Origin: Dysgonamonadaceae bacterium
Lineage (GTDB): Bacteria > Bacteroidota > Bacteroidia > Bacteroidales > Azobacteroidaceae
Reading direction: 5' to 3'
Length of the DNA stretch: 18,993 nucleotides
Assembly: GCA_031255425.1 (NCBI GenBank)
Contig: JAIRSN010000087.1
Span: 1-18,993 of the forward strand
A program made the position numbers and the translations under genes. The notes beneath the pieces were generated by a model. That model worked only from the letters and a program-made list of their open reading frames with translations. It searched no databases and was not told where the DNA came from. This document shows, piece by piece, positions 1-6,866 of this stretch; the stretch's first letter is position 1, and every line of letters begins with the position of its first letter.

Positions 1-35
1 CGTAAATGGGCGAGTTCGATATAATCGATCTTCAT
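1..35 (-). CDS. Possible N-terminus of a leftward gene, cut by the window edge
   Basis: On the minus strand an ATG at 35 opens a frame that stays open to the edge and reads MKIDYIELAHL. It is preceded on its own strand by an A/T-rich stretch, which is the usual context of Bacteroidetes start codons. The charged-hydrophobic beginning would fit many protein families, so no function is assigned. Eleven codons are too few to prove coding, and no TAnnTTTG box was found just upstream. If it is real, palindrome array 1 lies in its upstream region. Confidence 0.3.
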   Translation of the reverse strand, partial: MKIDYIELAHL

Positions 36-48
36 ACTTTAAAAAATT

Positions 49-92
49 TAATTGTTAATAATATAATTACTTCTCTTGTTTATTGAAAATGA
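49..92. other. A/T-rich leader-like flank of palindrome array 1
   Basis: This stretch ends at the first palindrome of array 1 and matches the stretch in the same place before array 2 (13824-13866). Both contain TAATTGTTAATA, then 5 or 6 variable bases, TTACTTCT, 11 mostly T-rich bases, AAAATG, and then the first palindrome. The match beyond the palindromes suggests that flank plus array form one element. Function unknown. Confidence 0.6.
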
Positions 93-409
93 CTTTCGGG
101 GTGACCCCGAAAGTGTGAATGTTAACGCGGGCACGTTTTCGGGGTGACCCCGAAAACGTGAATCTGTTAAATTAGTATAATCGGGGTGACCCCGAAAACG
201 AAAATCTGTTAAATTATTGCTTTCGGGGTCACCCCGAAAGCGTAAAAAGTTCTCCGGCGCGTTTTCGGGGTCACCCCGAAAGCATGAAAAGTTCTCCGGG
301 ACGTTTTCGGGGTCACCCCGAAAGCATGAAAATTTGCCTGAGATGTTTTCCGGGTTACCCGGAAACCGTGAAAATTTGCCTGGGACATTTTCGGGTTCAC
401 CCCGAAAGG
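91..409. repeat. Palindrome array 1: eight units at a 42-43 bp period
   Basis: Eight palindromes have centres at 103, 146, 188, 230, 272, 314, 356 and 398, so the steps are 43, 42, 42, 42, 42, 42 and 42 bp. The typical unit has arms CTTTCGGGGT and ACCCCGAAAG around one central base. That base is G in units 1-3, C in units 4-6 and T in unit 7. Unit 7 has changed to a CCGGG/CCCGG core on both arms at once. Unit 8 has one mismatch. The 18-22 base spacers occur as neighbouring near-copies: CTGTTAAATTA twice, AAAGTTCTCCGG twice and AAAATTTGCCTG twice, with a GTTAAC spacer first. This is not a CRISPR: spacers resemble one another, repeats vary, and no cas gene is present. Because 42 is a multiple of three, several frames stay open (14-residue periods such as FSGSPRKHEKFSGT), but these are probably not genes. 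Confidence 0.9.
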
Positions 410-533
410 GAAAAAACAATCGTTTCATGATATTATCTAAACGTTTATTCTTTCAATTTATTTTATTATTCCTTCTATATATTATAGGATATAAGATGAT
501 AATAACCCGCAGCCAAACAGACACACCGTACTC

Positions 534-564
534 TTTCAAAATATATAAAAAAAACGTATCTTTG
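534..564 (+). promoter_or_regulatory. Promoter of the 714-2336 gene
   Basis: A Bacteroidetes -7 box TATCTTTG lies at 557-564. A weak -33 match TTTC lies at 534-537, 19 bp upstream. Transcription would start near 570 and leave an untranslated leader of about 140 bases. The rest of 410-533 is very A/T-rich and shows no convincing gene. Confidence 0.6.
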
Positions 565-713
565 CAACCGTTGACATTTCATGAGCATCCGATGAACAGT
601 TATGCATACCGATTCTTTTTGAAAACATCTTCCCGCACAGGGCAGAAAACATACGGCACGGGGGATTTGCCCGGCAGCCGCTTTTTTATTTACCCTTTAA
701 AAATTAAAATTTT

Positions 714-2336
714 ATGAACAAAAGAGTTTTTTACTTAGTGATGATGTCCTGCTTTCTTTTGGCGGGACCAGTGAGTGCGCAAAAAGCGCCCGGCTTCTTG
801 AAGAAACACGTACGGACGCACAACAAAGCATCCTTGCGCCATTCCCGGCAGATAAGCAGCGTTTTTGATTTGCCCGCATTGCCGGTAGCGAGTGTAAGCA
901 GCCGGACGGCACAAGAAGTGGCCCGTCCGACCACCGTTTACCGGGAAGATAATTCCGGACAAAAATGGAAATATGAGTGTACCTACGACACCTACGGCCA
1001 TGTGGCGTCCGTGAAGCTCTACGAATGGAATTCCGAGCAGGAAACGTATACGCTCCGCGGGTCTGTTGAGCGCGAATACCATCGCTTGCCCAACGGCGAG
1101 TTTGTGATCACAAAAGCAGAGTCCGAATACCTGTGGAACGCCGAGCATCCCGATAAGCATCGGCATACCGCCGCCTACGACAGCAAAGGCATGCACCTGT
1201 GGTCTCAGGGCGAAGCGTACAATTTCGAGGCGTCGGAATGGAACCCGGTGTCTCGCACCGAAGCGCGTATCGAAAACGGCGTCCGCACCGCCATCCTGCA
1301 TGATGGAGTAGTGGACGACCGCTATACTTTCGACAATAAAGGGCGCCTCACCCGCTACCGCAATAACGGTTATACCTACTCCGAAGACATGACCTATACC
1401 TGGAACAACAACGACCGGCTGGTGGAAGTCGTTGATAGCGGTGTGGAAGACCTGAACGGCGACGGCATTTTCGATGATACCTATACTGTTACTTACAGCA
1501 ACCTTCAAATTGTACATAATGAAAAATACTTCGATCCTTACAGCCTGGAGCCTTTTCCATTCGGGAGCAGCAGTAACTCGGACAGTTCGGAACAAGTTTC
1601 GTGGGGAAATTTTTCCATCGACGACTATACCTTGCACACCGTCTATTACACGATGGATATGAACGTCGTGGAAAACGGCATGGAAATGCAAGCGCAAAGA
1701 CGCGCAACGGTCAATGCCGCCAAAAATCAAATCAAGGAGGAAATAATTGTTGGATCGATCGTATTTAGAACGGAAACAACCGACCTGCCTGACGGATACG
1801 GCAGCTACCGCATAATATCAGAAAATGGTGGCGAAATAGACTACGAAGAGTCGAGTACTTACAGTGAATACGGCGAACTGCTACGGGATTATGTCGCGGA
1901 GTTTTCTGTCGGCGAAGGTGGCGAAAAAGAGTTATACTTCGGGCACGAAGTGGTTTACGACCGCGAATACGACGCGCAGCACCGCCCGGTACGCACCACT
2001 GTTTCCAACAGCATGTTGGGCGAAAATCCCAATGCAAGCGTAACGTATGTCGAAACGTACGACGCCTGGACGACCGTAGGTTTACCGTCCGGCATCGCGG
2101 CACCCGCCCGTCCTGCGGTATCCCTTTATCCCAATCCCGCCACGGACTACATTGTCGCCGGCAACGCAGAGCAGGCAGACATCACAATCAGCGACCTGTC
2201 GGGACGGGTTGTTTGCCGGCAAGCCGCCGCTCCCAACCGGGCTACCGTTTCTGTTGCGCATCTGCCTGCGGGTGTTTATTTTGTTGAAATACGGGGAAAT
2301 GGGGGAATAGCTGCGGGGAAGTTTATTAAAAAATGA
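714..2336 (+). CDS. Secreted T9SS-dependent protein with YD-like repeats
   Basis: This 540-residue protein has a clear Sec signal peptide (residues 1-22, cleavage before QKAPG). Its C-terminal domain (about 469-540) starts with the Por signature YPNPATDYIVAG, continues through LPAGVYFVEI and ends in KFIKK. That is a type A T9SS sorting domain, so the protein should cross the outer membrane and be anchored or released there. The middle contains loosely repeated aromatic strands such as YDTYGHVASV, FDNKGRLTRY and WNNNDRLVEV, resembling YD/RHS-type or beta-barrel surface repeats. A DLNGDGIFDD segment (246-255) has the D-x-N-x-D-G pattern of an EF-hand or dockerin-type calcium loop. No catalytic motif was recognised, so the activity is unknown; adhesin or glycan binding are possibilities. 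The ATG at 714 follows an A/T-rich tract and immediately precedes the signal peptide, so the start is secure. Confidence 0.88.
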   Translation: MNKRVFYLVMMSCFLLAGPVSAQKAPGFLKKHVRTHNKASLRHSRQISSVFDLPALPVASVSSRTAQEVARPTTVYREDNSGQKWKYECTYDTYGHVASVKLYEWNSEQETYTLRGSVEREYHRLPNGEFVITKAESEYLWNAEHPDKHRHTAAYDSKGMHLWSQGEAYNFEASEWNPVSRTEARIENGVRTAILHDGVVDDRYTFDNKGRLTRYRNNGYTYSEDMTYTWNNNDRLVEVVDSGVEDLNGDGIFDDTYTVTYSNLQIVHNEKYFDPYSLEPFPFGSSSNSDSSEQVSWGNFSIDDYTLHTVYYTMDMNVVENGMEMQAQRRATVNAAKNQIKEEIIVGSIVFRTETTDLPDGYGSYRIISENGGEIDYEESSTYSEYGELLRDYVAEFSVGEGGEKELYFGHEVVYDREYDAQHRPVRTTVSNSMLGENPNASVTYVETYDAWTTVGLPSGIAAPARPAVSLYPNPATDYIVAGNAEQADITISDLSGRVVCRQAAAPNRATVSVAHLPAGVYFVEIRGNGGIAAGKFIKK

Positions 2337-2365
2337 GTTCCGACACAGAGCTTCTCCCTTTAACA

Positions 2366-2402
2366 AAAAAGAAAGCGTCCCCCAAAGGGACGCTTTCTTT
2401 TT
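2366..2402. terminator. Bidirectional intrinsic terminator between convergent genes
   Basis: A perfect 16-bp stem runs from AAAAAGAAAGCGTCCC (2366-2381) over a 5-base loop to its complement at 2387-2402, which ends in TTTCTTTTT. A and T tracts on the two sides allow termination in both directions. It sits between the convergent genes ending at 2336 and 2442. Confidence 0.93.
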
Positions 2403-2441
2403 AGCTATCAGTCCGGACCGGCTGGAGCCGTCCGTATACCT

Positions 2442-3851
2442 TTATTTCTTAAACACTTTCGAGGAGAAGACCCCTTTGTCCGTATGCAATTTCACGATGT
2501 ACATGCCGGCATTCAAACCGGACACATCGATTGTTTTGCCGGCGCCGGAAAGCACCGCCTTGCCCTGCATATCGTAAAGGTCTGCCTTTTTCACCTCGCC
2601 CGCGATGTACAAAGTACTTTCCACCGGGTTGGGATATATCCGCACCTGGGGCGCATCCGCCACACCGGGAATCGCGCTGACCATGTTCGGGTCTGTACCC
2701 CAGAAAGTAAGGTTGTCGATAAACGTATCTCCGGTGATGCCCGGCGCCGAGATTCTCAGGTCCACTTTGGAGGCATGCGCCGCGCTGATGTTGAACGTGA
2801 ACGTGTTCCATGTGGGACCAACCGCCGTACCGGAAGTGTTGAAATCAATCGCCGCCCAATTGCCGCCGTCTAAACGGTATTCGATCAGCGGTTCCCGCGA
2901 ACGGATGTCGACCTGGAACTGCAAATCAACCAAGTCCGGCAGGATGGCGATATTCTCGATCAGGATGGCGGGCGATTCGGCATTCATGCGGAGGTAATAG
3001 TCGCGGCTGGTGCCGGCTTCGTACTGGAAATCAACGAAAGACGACTGGAGTTCCGCACCGCCGACCCAACGGTCTTTGCCCTTCTGCAACTTCACTTCCC
3101 AGGAATTGCCCGCATAGAGCGTGATGTCCTGGTTCGGATCGCCTTGCCAGGCAGCATCGGTTTCCTTCTGGATATAGAACGTTTCGCGGTAAGTACAGAT
3201 CTTGTTGCTTTTTTTCAGATGGAAAATAAAATCGTCCAGGTAGATGGTCGACTGGTTGGAAGGCGCCGCCTGTCCCGGGCGGAACTTCACCTGGATCATG
3301 CCCAGGGTCCTGCCCGAAACGATACCGCTCCGTTCGACCTTGAACCAGGTGTCGACCAGCGAACCGCCGGCGTCGTTCAGCGGCAGTCCGGGGTAGGTAG
3401 CATATTGCCGTTCCCAGTTTTCCCGTTGCACGTTCGCGTCGGTTCCCCGGTCGGGGCCGTCGCTCCGCAATTCGACCGCCAGTCCGGAAGCCAGTCCGGC
3501 GACTTCGGTCGTTGCCGGGAAATATTCCTTAAATTCAAATGAATCATAATACCCCAGGTGAATGTCTTCCGGCATGGCAGGCTCGATACCGGCATCCCTC
3601 CGCAAACGTCCCGCCTGAATTTCAGCGGTCGACCATTCGTTGTTCCTGTGCGTGTAAGTCCCTATGCCTTTGGAGGTGTTTATCCCTTCCGGGAAAGCGT
3701 TCCGGGTGTAATTAATTTTATCGCCGGGCGAAGAGTTCAACGCTCCCGGACTTTTTTCCCAATCCGCCACTACAATCGATTGAGGTTTTTGTGCAACAGC
3801 GGCACCGACTGTCAAAATAAATGACAACAATAAGAAGAATAACTTTTTCAT
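2442..3851 (-). CDS. Secreted T9SS-dependent protein with carbohydrate-binding-like modules
   Basis: This 469-residue protein has a Sec signal peptide (residues 1-20, then QKPQS). Its C-terminal Por sorting domain (about 403-469) contains VRIYPNPVESTLYIAG and LNAGMYIVKL and ends SSKVFKK. Between them lie what look like two beta-sandwich modules. Each ends in a strand of the type seen in carbohydrate-binding jelly rolls: IYLDDFIFHL near 205 and TFIDNLTFWG near 380. No glycosidase or lyase signature was recognised. It is probably exported by T9SS and binds a glycan or other surface polymer. It lies 141 bp downstream of the GH5 gene on the same strand but has its own TAAATTTG box, so co-regulation with GH5 is an inference. 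The start is supported by the signal peptide and the A/T-rich upstream tract. Confidence 0.85.
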   Translation of the reverse strand: MKKLFFLLLSFILTVGAAVAQKPQSIVVADWEKSPGALNSSPGDKINYTRNAFPEGINTSKGIGTYTHRNNEWSTAEIQAGRLRRDAGIEPAMPEDIHLGYYDSFEFKEYFPATTEVAGLASGLAVELRSDGPDRGTDANVQRENWERQYATYPGLPLNDAGGSLVDTWFKVERSGIVSGRTLGMIQVKFRPGQAAPSNQSTIYLDDFIFHLKKSNKICTYRETFYIQKETDAAWQGDPNQDITLYAGNSWEVKLQKGKDRWVGGAELQSSFVDFQYEAGTSRDYYLRMNAESPAILIENIAILPDLVDLQFQVDIRSREPLIEYRLDGGNWAAIDFNTSGTAVGPTWNTFTFNISAAHASKVDLRISAPGITGDTFIDNLTFWGTDPNMVSAIPGVADAPQVRIYPNPVESTLYIAGEVKKADLYDMQGKAVLSGAGKTIDVSGLNAGMYIVKLHTDKGVFSSKVFKK

Positions 3852-3899
3852 GCGAATACAATTTTAAATTTTAATAAAAACGAATTTAATTCTTGTATG

Positions 3900-3907
3900 C
3901 AAATTTA
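3900..3907 (-). promoter_or_regulatory. -7 box of the 2442-3851 gene
   Basis: On the minus strand TAAATTTG fits the Bacteroidetes -7 consensus TAnnTTTG, 48 bp before the start codon. No clear TTG -33 box was seen at the right distance, so the call is moderate. Confidence 0.5.
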
Positions 3908-3992
3908 GGCGATGTATCGCAGATAAGTCATCAGGATTAGCGTCCGATTCCATGCCGGTTGTCGCACTCTTTGCGGAATTGTCGCAAAACGG

Positions 3993-5747
3993 CTATCGTT
4001 CCGTTGCAAGCCGGATGTAGTTGAGGTCGAAACCGCCTTTGTCGATGAAGACGCGGAGGGTGTTTTGCCCCTTTTTCAGGGCTGTTTCCCGCCCGGCGGA
4101 AAGCGTCCATTCGCCGGCAGAACCGTCAGGAACAGTGACATCGCCGGCGGGTTCGCCGTTGACGGTGAGGTGCAGCCGCCCGCCTTCCGCTGCGTGGGAA
4201 GTCCGCAGGCTCAGCAGGTATTTTCCTTCTTTTTCCACGTCGATGGTGTATTGCAACCATTCGCCCGGTTCCGTATAGCTTACGCAATAGCCGTTTGTGG
4301 GAAAATCGTTGCAGGGAGCAATATCGACGCCGTCGTTCCGGTAGCTTTCGCCGCTGTTCCAGGGAACGGAAACCGATGTGGATGTGCGGTAATTAGCGGA
4401 ATCCGTGTCGTGATACGCCCAGCCGCTGCGTCCCAGGTCGTAGTCGGAGGCGAAGACCGTGAGGGAGCTTCCGCTTTTCAGTTCGTGGGTTGTATAAGGA
4501 AGCGTTTCGTCCGTCCGTACCTGGCGGAACAATGCGTCCAAGTAGTCTTTATGGAAAACCGTATTCTTTAGCTTGTAGTTTTCAGCCAGTTGGCTTAACA
4601 CCTTCACCGCCTGTTCCTGCGAAGGGCGTTCGCCGGTGCCCGCCCAATACTGCTTCAGGGCGTCGTAGCCTTCGGGCTTTTGTACCTGCATCGGGCAAGC
4701 CAGTCCCATGCGTTTGTAGGTCCACCAGCACCAGCCGATGTTCTTTTCTTCCATCATCCGGATTGCGTCCGTAAACCAGGCGTTGGAGTTTTCGCCCGAT
4801 TCGCTCAACCAGATCGGCGCGTTGTTTTGTTCGCGGTGTTTCAGGATAAAGTGGAGTTCGCCTTCGTAGTTGTAGTTCCAATACTTGTGAAAACTGATCA
4901 CAATATTATCGTCCCACAACGGAAAGATGCCGTTGTAGTTGTTTCCCCAGCAGTTTCCTTCGATGACAATCAGGTGGTTACGGTCTACCTCCCGGATGGC
5001 TTCGGTGATCCGGATCAACAGTTCGCGGAGCGGAGCGTTCAAGGGTTCGGCGCAACCGTTTTTGTCGTCTTTCGATTCAAACCCGTAATTCGGTTCGTTC
5101 AGCACATCGTATCCGCCGATCCATTCCTCGCCGGCATACCGTTCGGCGAGTTTCCGCCAGAGCGCGACGGTCTTGTTCTTGTTTTCCTCGCTTTCCCACA
5201 GGCGGACTTCAGACGCATCCGAAATGGCAATATCATTTCCCTGCCCGCCCGGAGCGGCATGTAAATCCAGCATCAGGTAGATCCGGTTGGCGGCACACCA
5301 CGACAGAAGGCTGTCCGTAAGCACGAAGCCTTCTTCCAACCAGGTGTTTTCGCCCGGCACCGGTTCGTCTTCCACAGGGAGGGTAAACAGATTGTAGTGC
5401 ATCGGATAGCGGACGGAGTTGAAACCCCATGCCGACAACGAATCCAGGTCTGCCCGGGTGATGCCGTTCTTTATCCATTCTTCGTAAAACACACGTGTAG
5501 CGGAGTCGCCCGCCAATTCGTTTATCTTGCTCCGGATCTCGGTTTGCGTCCGGGCGATACCCGACAATTGCAGCATGTAGGGTTCCTGCAAGACCCAACC
5601 GCCTAAACCAATGCCGCGAAGCAACACGTTGCCGTTATCATTTACAATCTCCTGATTCCTGGCGCGTAAAAATCCTTGCGCCGAAACAACTGTCGAAGTG
5701 AAACACATCAACCCTACAAAACCAACCAAATAATTTATCTTTCGCAT
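3993..5747 (-). CDS. Secreted GH5-family glycoside hydrolase with C-terminal CBM6-like domain
   Basis: This 584-residue protein has a signal peptide ending at VVSAQ (residue 24). The GH5 TIM barrel spans about 28-375. Visible active-site motifs are FNSVRYPMHY (109-118), LDLHAAPGGQ (160-169) with His163, DVLNEPN with the acid/base Glu218, SFHKYW with His287, and IWLSESGEN with the nucleophile Glu316. DLHxAPG is common in GH5 branches acting on beta-1,3- or beta-1,4-glucans, but the substrate cannot be fixed from sequence alone. Residues about 425-580 look like a CBM6-type module, with YTEPGEWLQYTIDV followed by a terminal GGFDLNYIRL strand. Unlike its T9SS neighbours it has no Por tail and no clear lipobox, so it is probably periplasmic. 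It probably degrades glycan fragments alongside the downstream secreted binding protein. Confidence 0.9.
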   Translation of the reverse strand: MRKINYLVGFVGLMCFTSTVVSAQGFLRARNQEIVNDNGNVLLRGIGLGGWVLQEPYMLQLSGIARTQTEIRSKINELAGDSATRVFYEEWIKNGITRADLDSLSAWGFNSVRYPMHYNLFTLPVEDEPVPGENTWLEEGFVLTDSLLSWCAANRIYLMLDLHAAPGGQGNDIAISDASEVRLWESEENKNKTVALWRKLAERYAGEEWIGGYDVLNEPNYGFESKDDKNGCAEPLNAPLRELLIRITEAIREVDRNHLIVIEGNCWGNNYNGIFPLWDDNIVISFHKYWNYNYEGELHFILKHREQNNAPIWLSESGENSNAWFTDAIRMMEEKNIGWCWWTYKRMGLACPMQVQKPEGYDALKQYWAGTGERPSQEQAVKVLSQLAENYKLKNTVFHKDYLDALFRQVRTDETLPYTTHELKSGSSLTVFASDYDLGRSGWAYHDTDSANYRTSTSVSVPWNSGESYRNDGVDIAPCNDFPTNGYCVSYTEPGEWLQYTIDVEKEGKYLLSLRTSHAAEGGRLHLTVNGEPAGDVTVPDGSAGEWTLSAGRETALKKGQNTLRVFIDKGGFDLNYIRLATER

Positions 5748-5792
5748 AATTATATAAACTTATGATATTAAAACTTTAAAATTAAAACCGGA

Positions 5793-5823
5793 CAAAGATA
5801 CGTTAAGTTTCCCCTTTTTGCAA
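5793..5823 (-). promoter_or_regulatory. Promoter of the GH5 gene
   Basis: On the minus strand a TATCTTTG -7 box lies at 5800-5793. TTG lies at 5823-5821, 20 bp upstream, which is the expected Bacteroidetes spacing. The start codon is about 45 bp downstream. Confidence 0.75.
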
Positions 5824-5830
5824 CTGGACA

Positions 5831-5882
5831 GACACAGAGTGTCTTTTATATTTTAAAGAGGCACGGCTATCGGCTTGGCTGC
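5831..5882 (-). repeat. Dispersed hairpin element, copy 1
   Basis: Read on the minus strand it has a GCAGCCAAGCCGATA head, an A/T tract ending ATAAAAG, and the hairpin GACAC-TCT-GTGTC, a perfect 5-bp stem. It points at the GH5 promoter, which begins 8 bp beyond the hairpin. It is head-to-head with copy 2. Confidence 0.75.
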
Positions 5883-5885
5883 GGC

Positions 5886-5928
5886 GAAGGGGGACTGCTT
5901 CCCAAAAATATAAAAGCGCCTGCGGCAC
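5886..5928 (+). repeat. Dispersed hairpin element, copy 2
   Basis: It has a shorter head, CTGCTTCCC, then AAAAATATAAAAG, then the hairpin GCGCC-TGC-GGCAC with one mismatched pair. It points toward the kinase promoter at 5954. Together with copy 1 it forms a roughly 100-bp inverted pair filling the divergent region. Confidence 0.65.
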
Positions 5929-5953
5929 TGTGGCTAATATAAAAATTTTCGTT

Positions 5954-5961
5954 TATCTTTG
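5954..5961 (+). promoter_or_regulatory. -7 box of the pyridoxamine kinase gene
   Basis: TATCTTTG followed by CA matches the Bacteroidetes -7 consensus, 24 bp before the start codon. The -33 region (about 5930-5934, TGTGG) is a poor match. Confidence 0.65.
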
Positions 5962-5984
5962 CAGCCTTAAATAAATCATAAACA

Positions 5985-6836
5985 ATGGAAACATTAAAAC
6001 GAGTAGCAGCGATACACGATATTTCCGGATTCGGAAAATGTTCTTTAACCGTCGCTTTGCCGATTATCTCGGCGGCAGGCATTGAGGCGTCCGTTCTTCC
6101 CACCGCCGTTTTGTCCACGCACACCGGCGGGTTCACGGGCTTCACTTACCGCGACTTAACGGACGATATGGCGCCCATCACCGCCCACTGGAAATCGTTG
6201 GACATCCGTTTCGATGCCATATACACCGGCTTCCTGGGGTCGTTCGAACAGTTGGAATTGGTGACGCGGTTTTTCGAAACCTTCAAGACCGGCGACAACC
6301 TGATCCTGGTGGATCCGGTGATGGCAGACAACGGCAAACTGTACGAAATATTTACTCCCGCGTTTGCCGCCGGGATGCGCCGGCTGTGTGAACGGGCGGA
6401 TATGATTGTGCCCAACCTTACGGAGGCAGCCCTCCTGACCGGCGAACCGTATCATCCGGGACCTTACACGGAGGACTATATCGAGCGATTGTTGAAGAAA
6501 CTGAGCGCGTTGGGACCGGAGAAAGTCGTCCTGACCGGCGTCTTCTTCAACGATACGGAACTGGGCGCCGCCACTTACGACGCTCCCTCCGGCAGGATTG
6601 CCTGTGCCTTGGAAAAACGCATTCCGGGCTATTACCATGGCACGGGCGACGTCTTCGGTTCCGCCCTGCTGGCAGCTTGCCTGAACGGGTTTACCCTGCA
6701 CGAATCGGCGGCTATCGCGGTGCGTTTCACCACTTCGGCAATCAAAAAGACCGCCGCCGCCGGCACGGACATCCGCTTCGGCGTAAACTTCGAACAGTGT
6801 ATCCCTCAACTCCTGAGGGATTTGAAACTTGGATAA
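5985..6836 (+). CDS. pdxK: Pyridoxamine/pyridoxal kinase (ribokinase-like)
   Basis: This 283-residue cytoplasmic kinase phosphorylates vitamin B6 vitamers with ATP in the PLP salvage pathway. The N-terminal HDISGFGKCS (11-20) and STHTGGFTGF (44-53) are typical of the PdxK/PdxY group within the ribokinase-like family. DPVMADNGKLY (110-120) is the characteristic phosphate and metal region. HGTGDVFGSAL (218-228) carries the anion hole and the catalytic base Asp222. Length is normal for the family. The ATG at 5985 lies 24 bp after a strong -7 box and directly before the conserved first strand, so the start is good. The gene is monocistronic; rpoN converges on it from the other side, with 30 bp between the two stops and no obvious terminator. 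The choice between PdxK and PdxY naming is uncertain. Confidence 0.9.
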   Translation: METLKRVAAIHDISGFGKCSLTVALPIISAAGIEASVLPTAVLSTHTGGFTGFTYRDLTDDMAPITAHWKSLDIRFDAIYTGFLGSFEQLELVTRFFETFKTGDNLILVDPVMADNGKLYEIFTPAFAAGMRRLCERADMIVPNLTEAALLTGEPYHPGPYTEDYIERLLKKLSALGPEKVVLTGVFFNDTELGAATYDAPSGRIACALEKRIPGYYHGTGDVFGSALLAACLNGFTLHESAAIAVRFTTSAIKKTAAAGTDIRFGVNFEQCIPQLLRDLKLG

Positions 6837-6866
6837 GGAAACGCGCCCCGGCAGTGCGGCGCAGCT

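Noticed and set aside
91..409. CRISPR array
   Set aside because: Repeats vary between units, spacers are similar to one another and duplicated in neighbours, and no cas gene lies in the window.
48..717. Protein-coding ORFs across array 1 on both strands, with 14-residue repeats such as FRGDPENVPENFSC
   Set aside because: The frames are open because the period is 42 bp. The related array 2 has a 43-bp period that breaks every frame, so the peptide is not what is conserved.
427..717. Small membrane-like protein in the A/T-rich gap
   Set aside because: Hydrophobic residues are expected from such A/T-rich DNA, and the frame contains the promoter of the next gene.
735..1730. Long minus-strand ORF of 331 codons inside the 714-2336 gene
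   Set aside because: The plus strand has a signal peptide and a T9SS tail in a continuous frame. The minus-strand product shows no recognisable features.
3970..3988. TTTGCG/CGCAAA inverted repeat after the GH5 gene as a terminator
   Set aside because: The stem is only 6 bp and no T tract follows in the direction of GH5 transcription.
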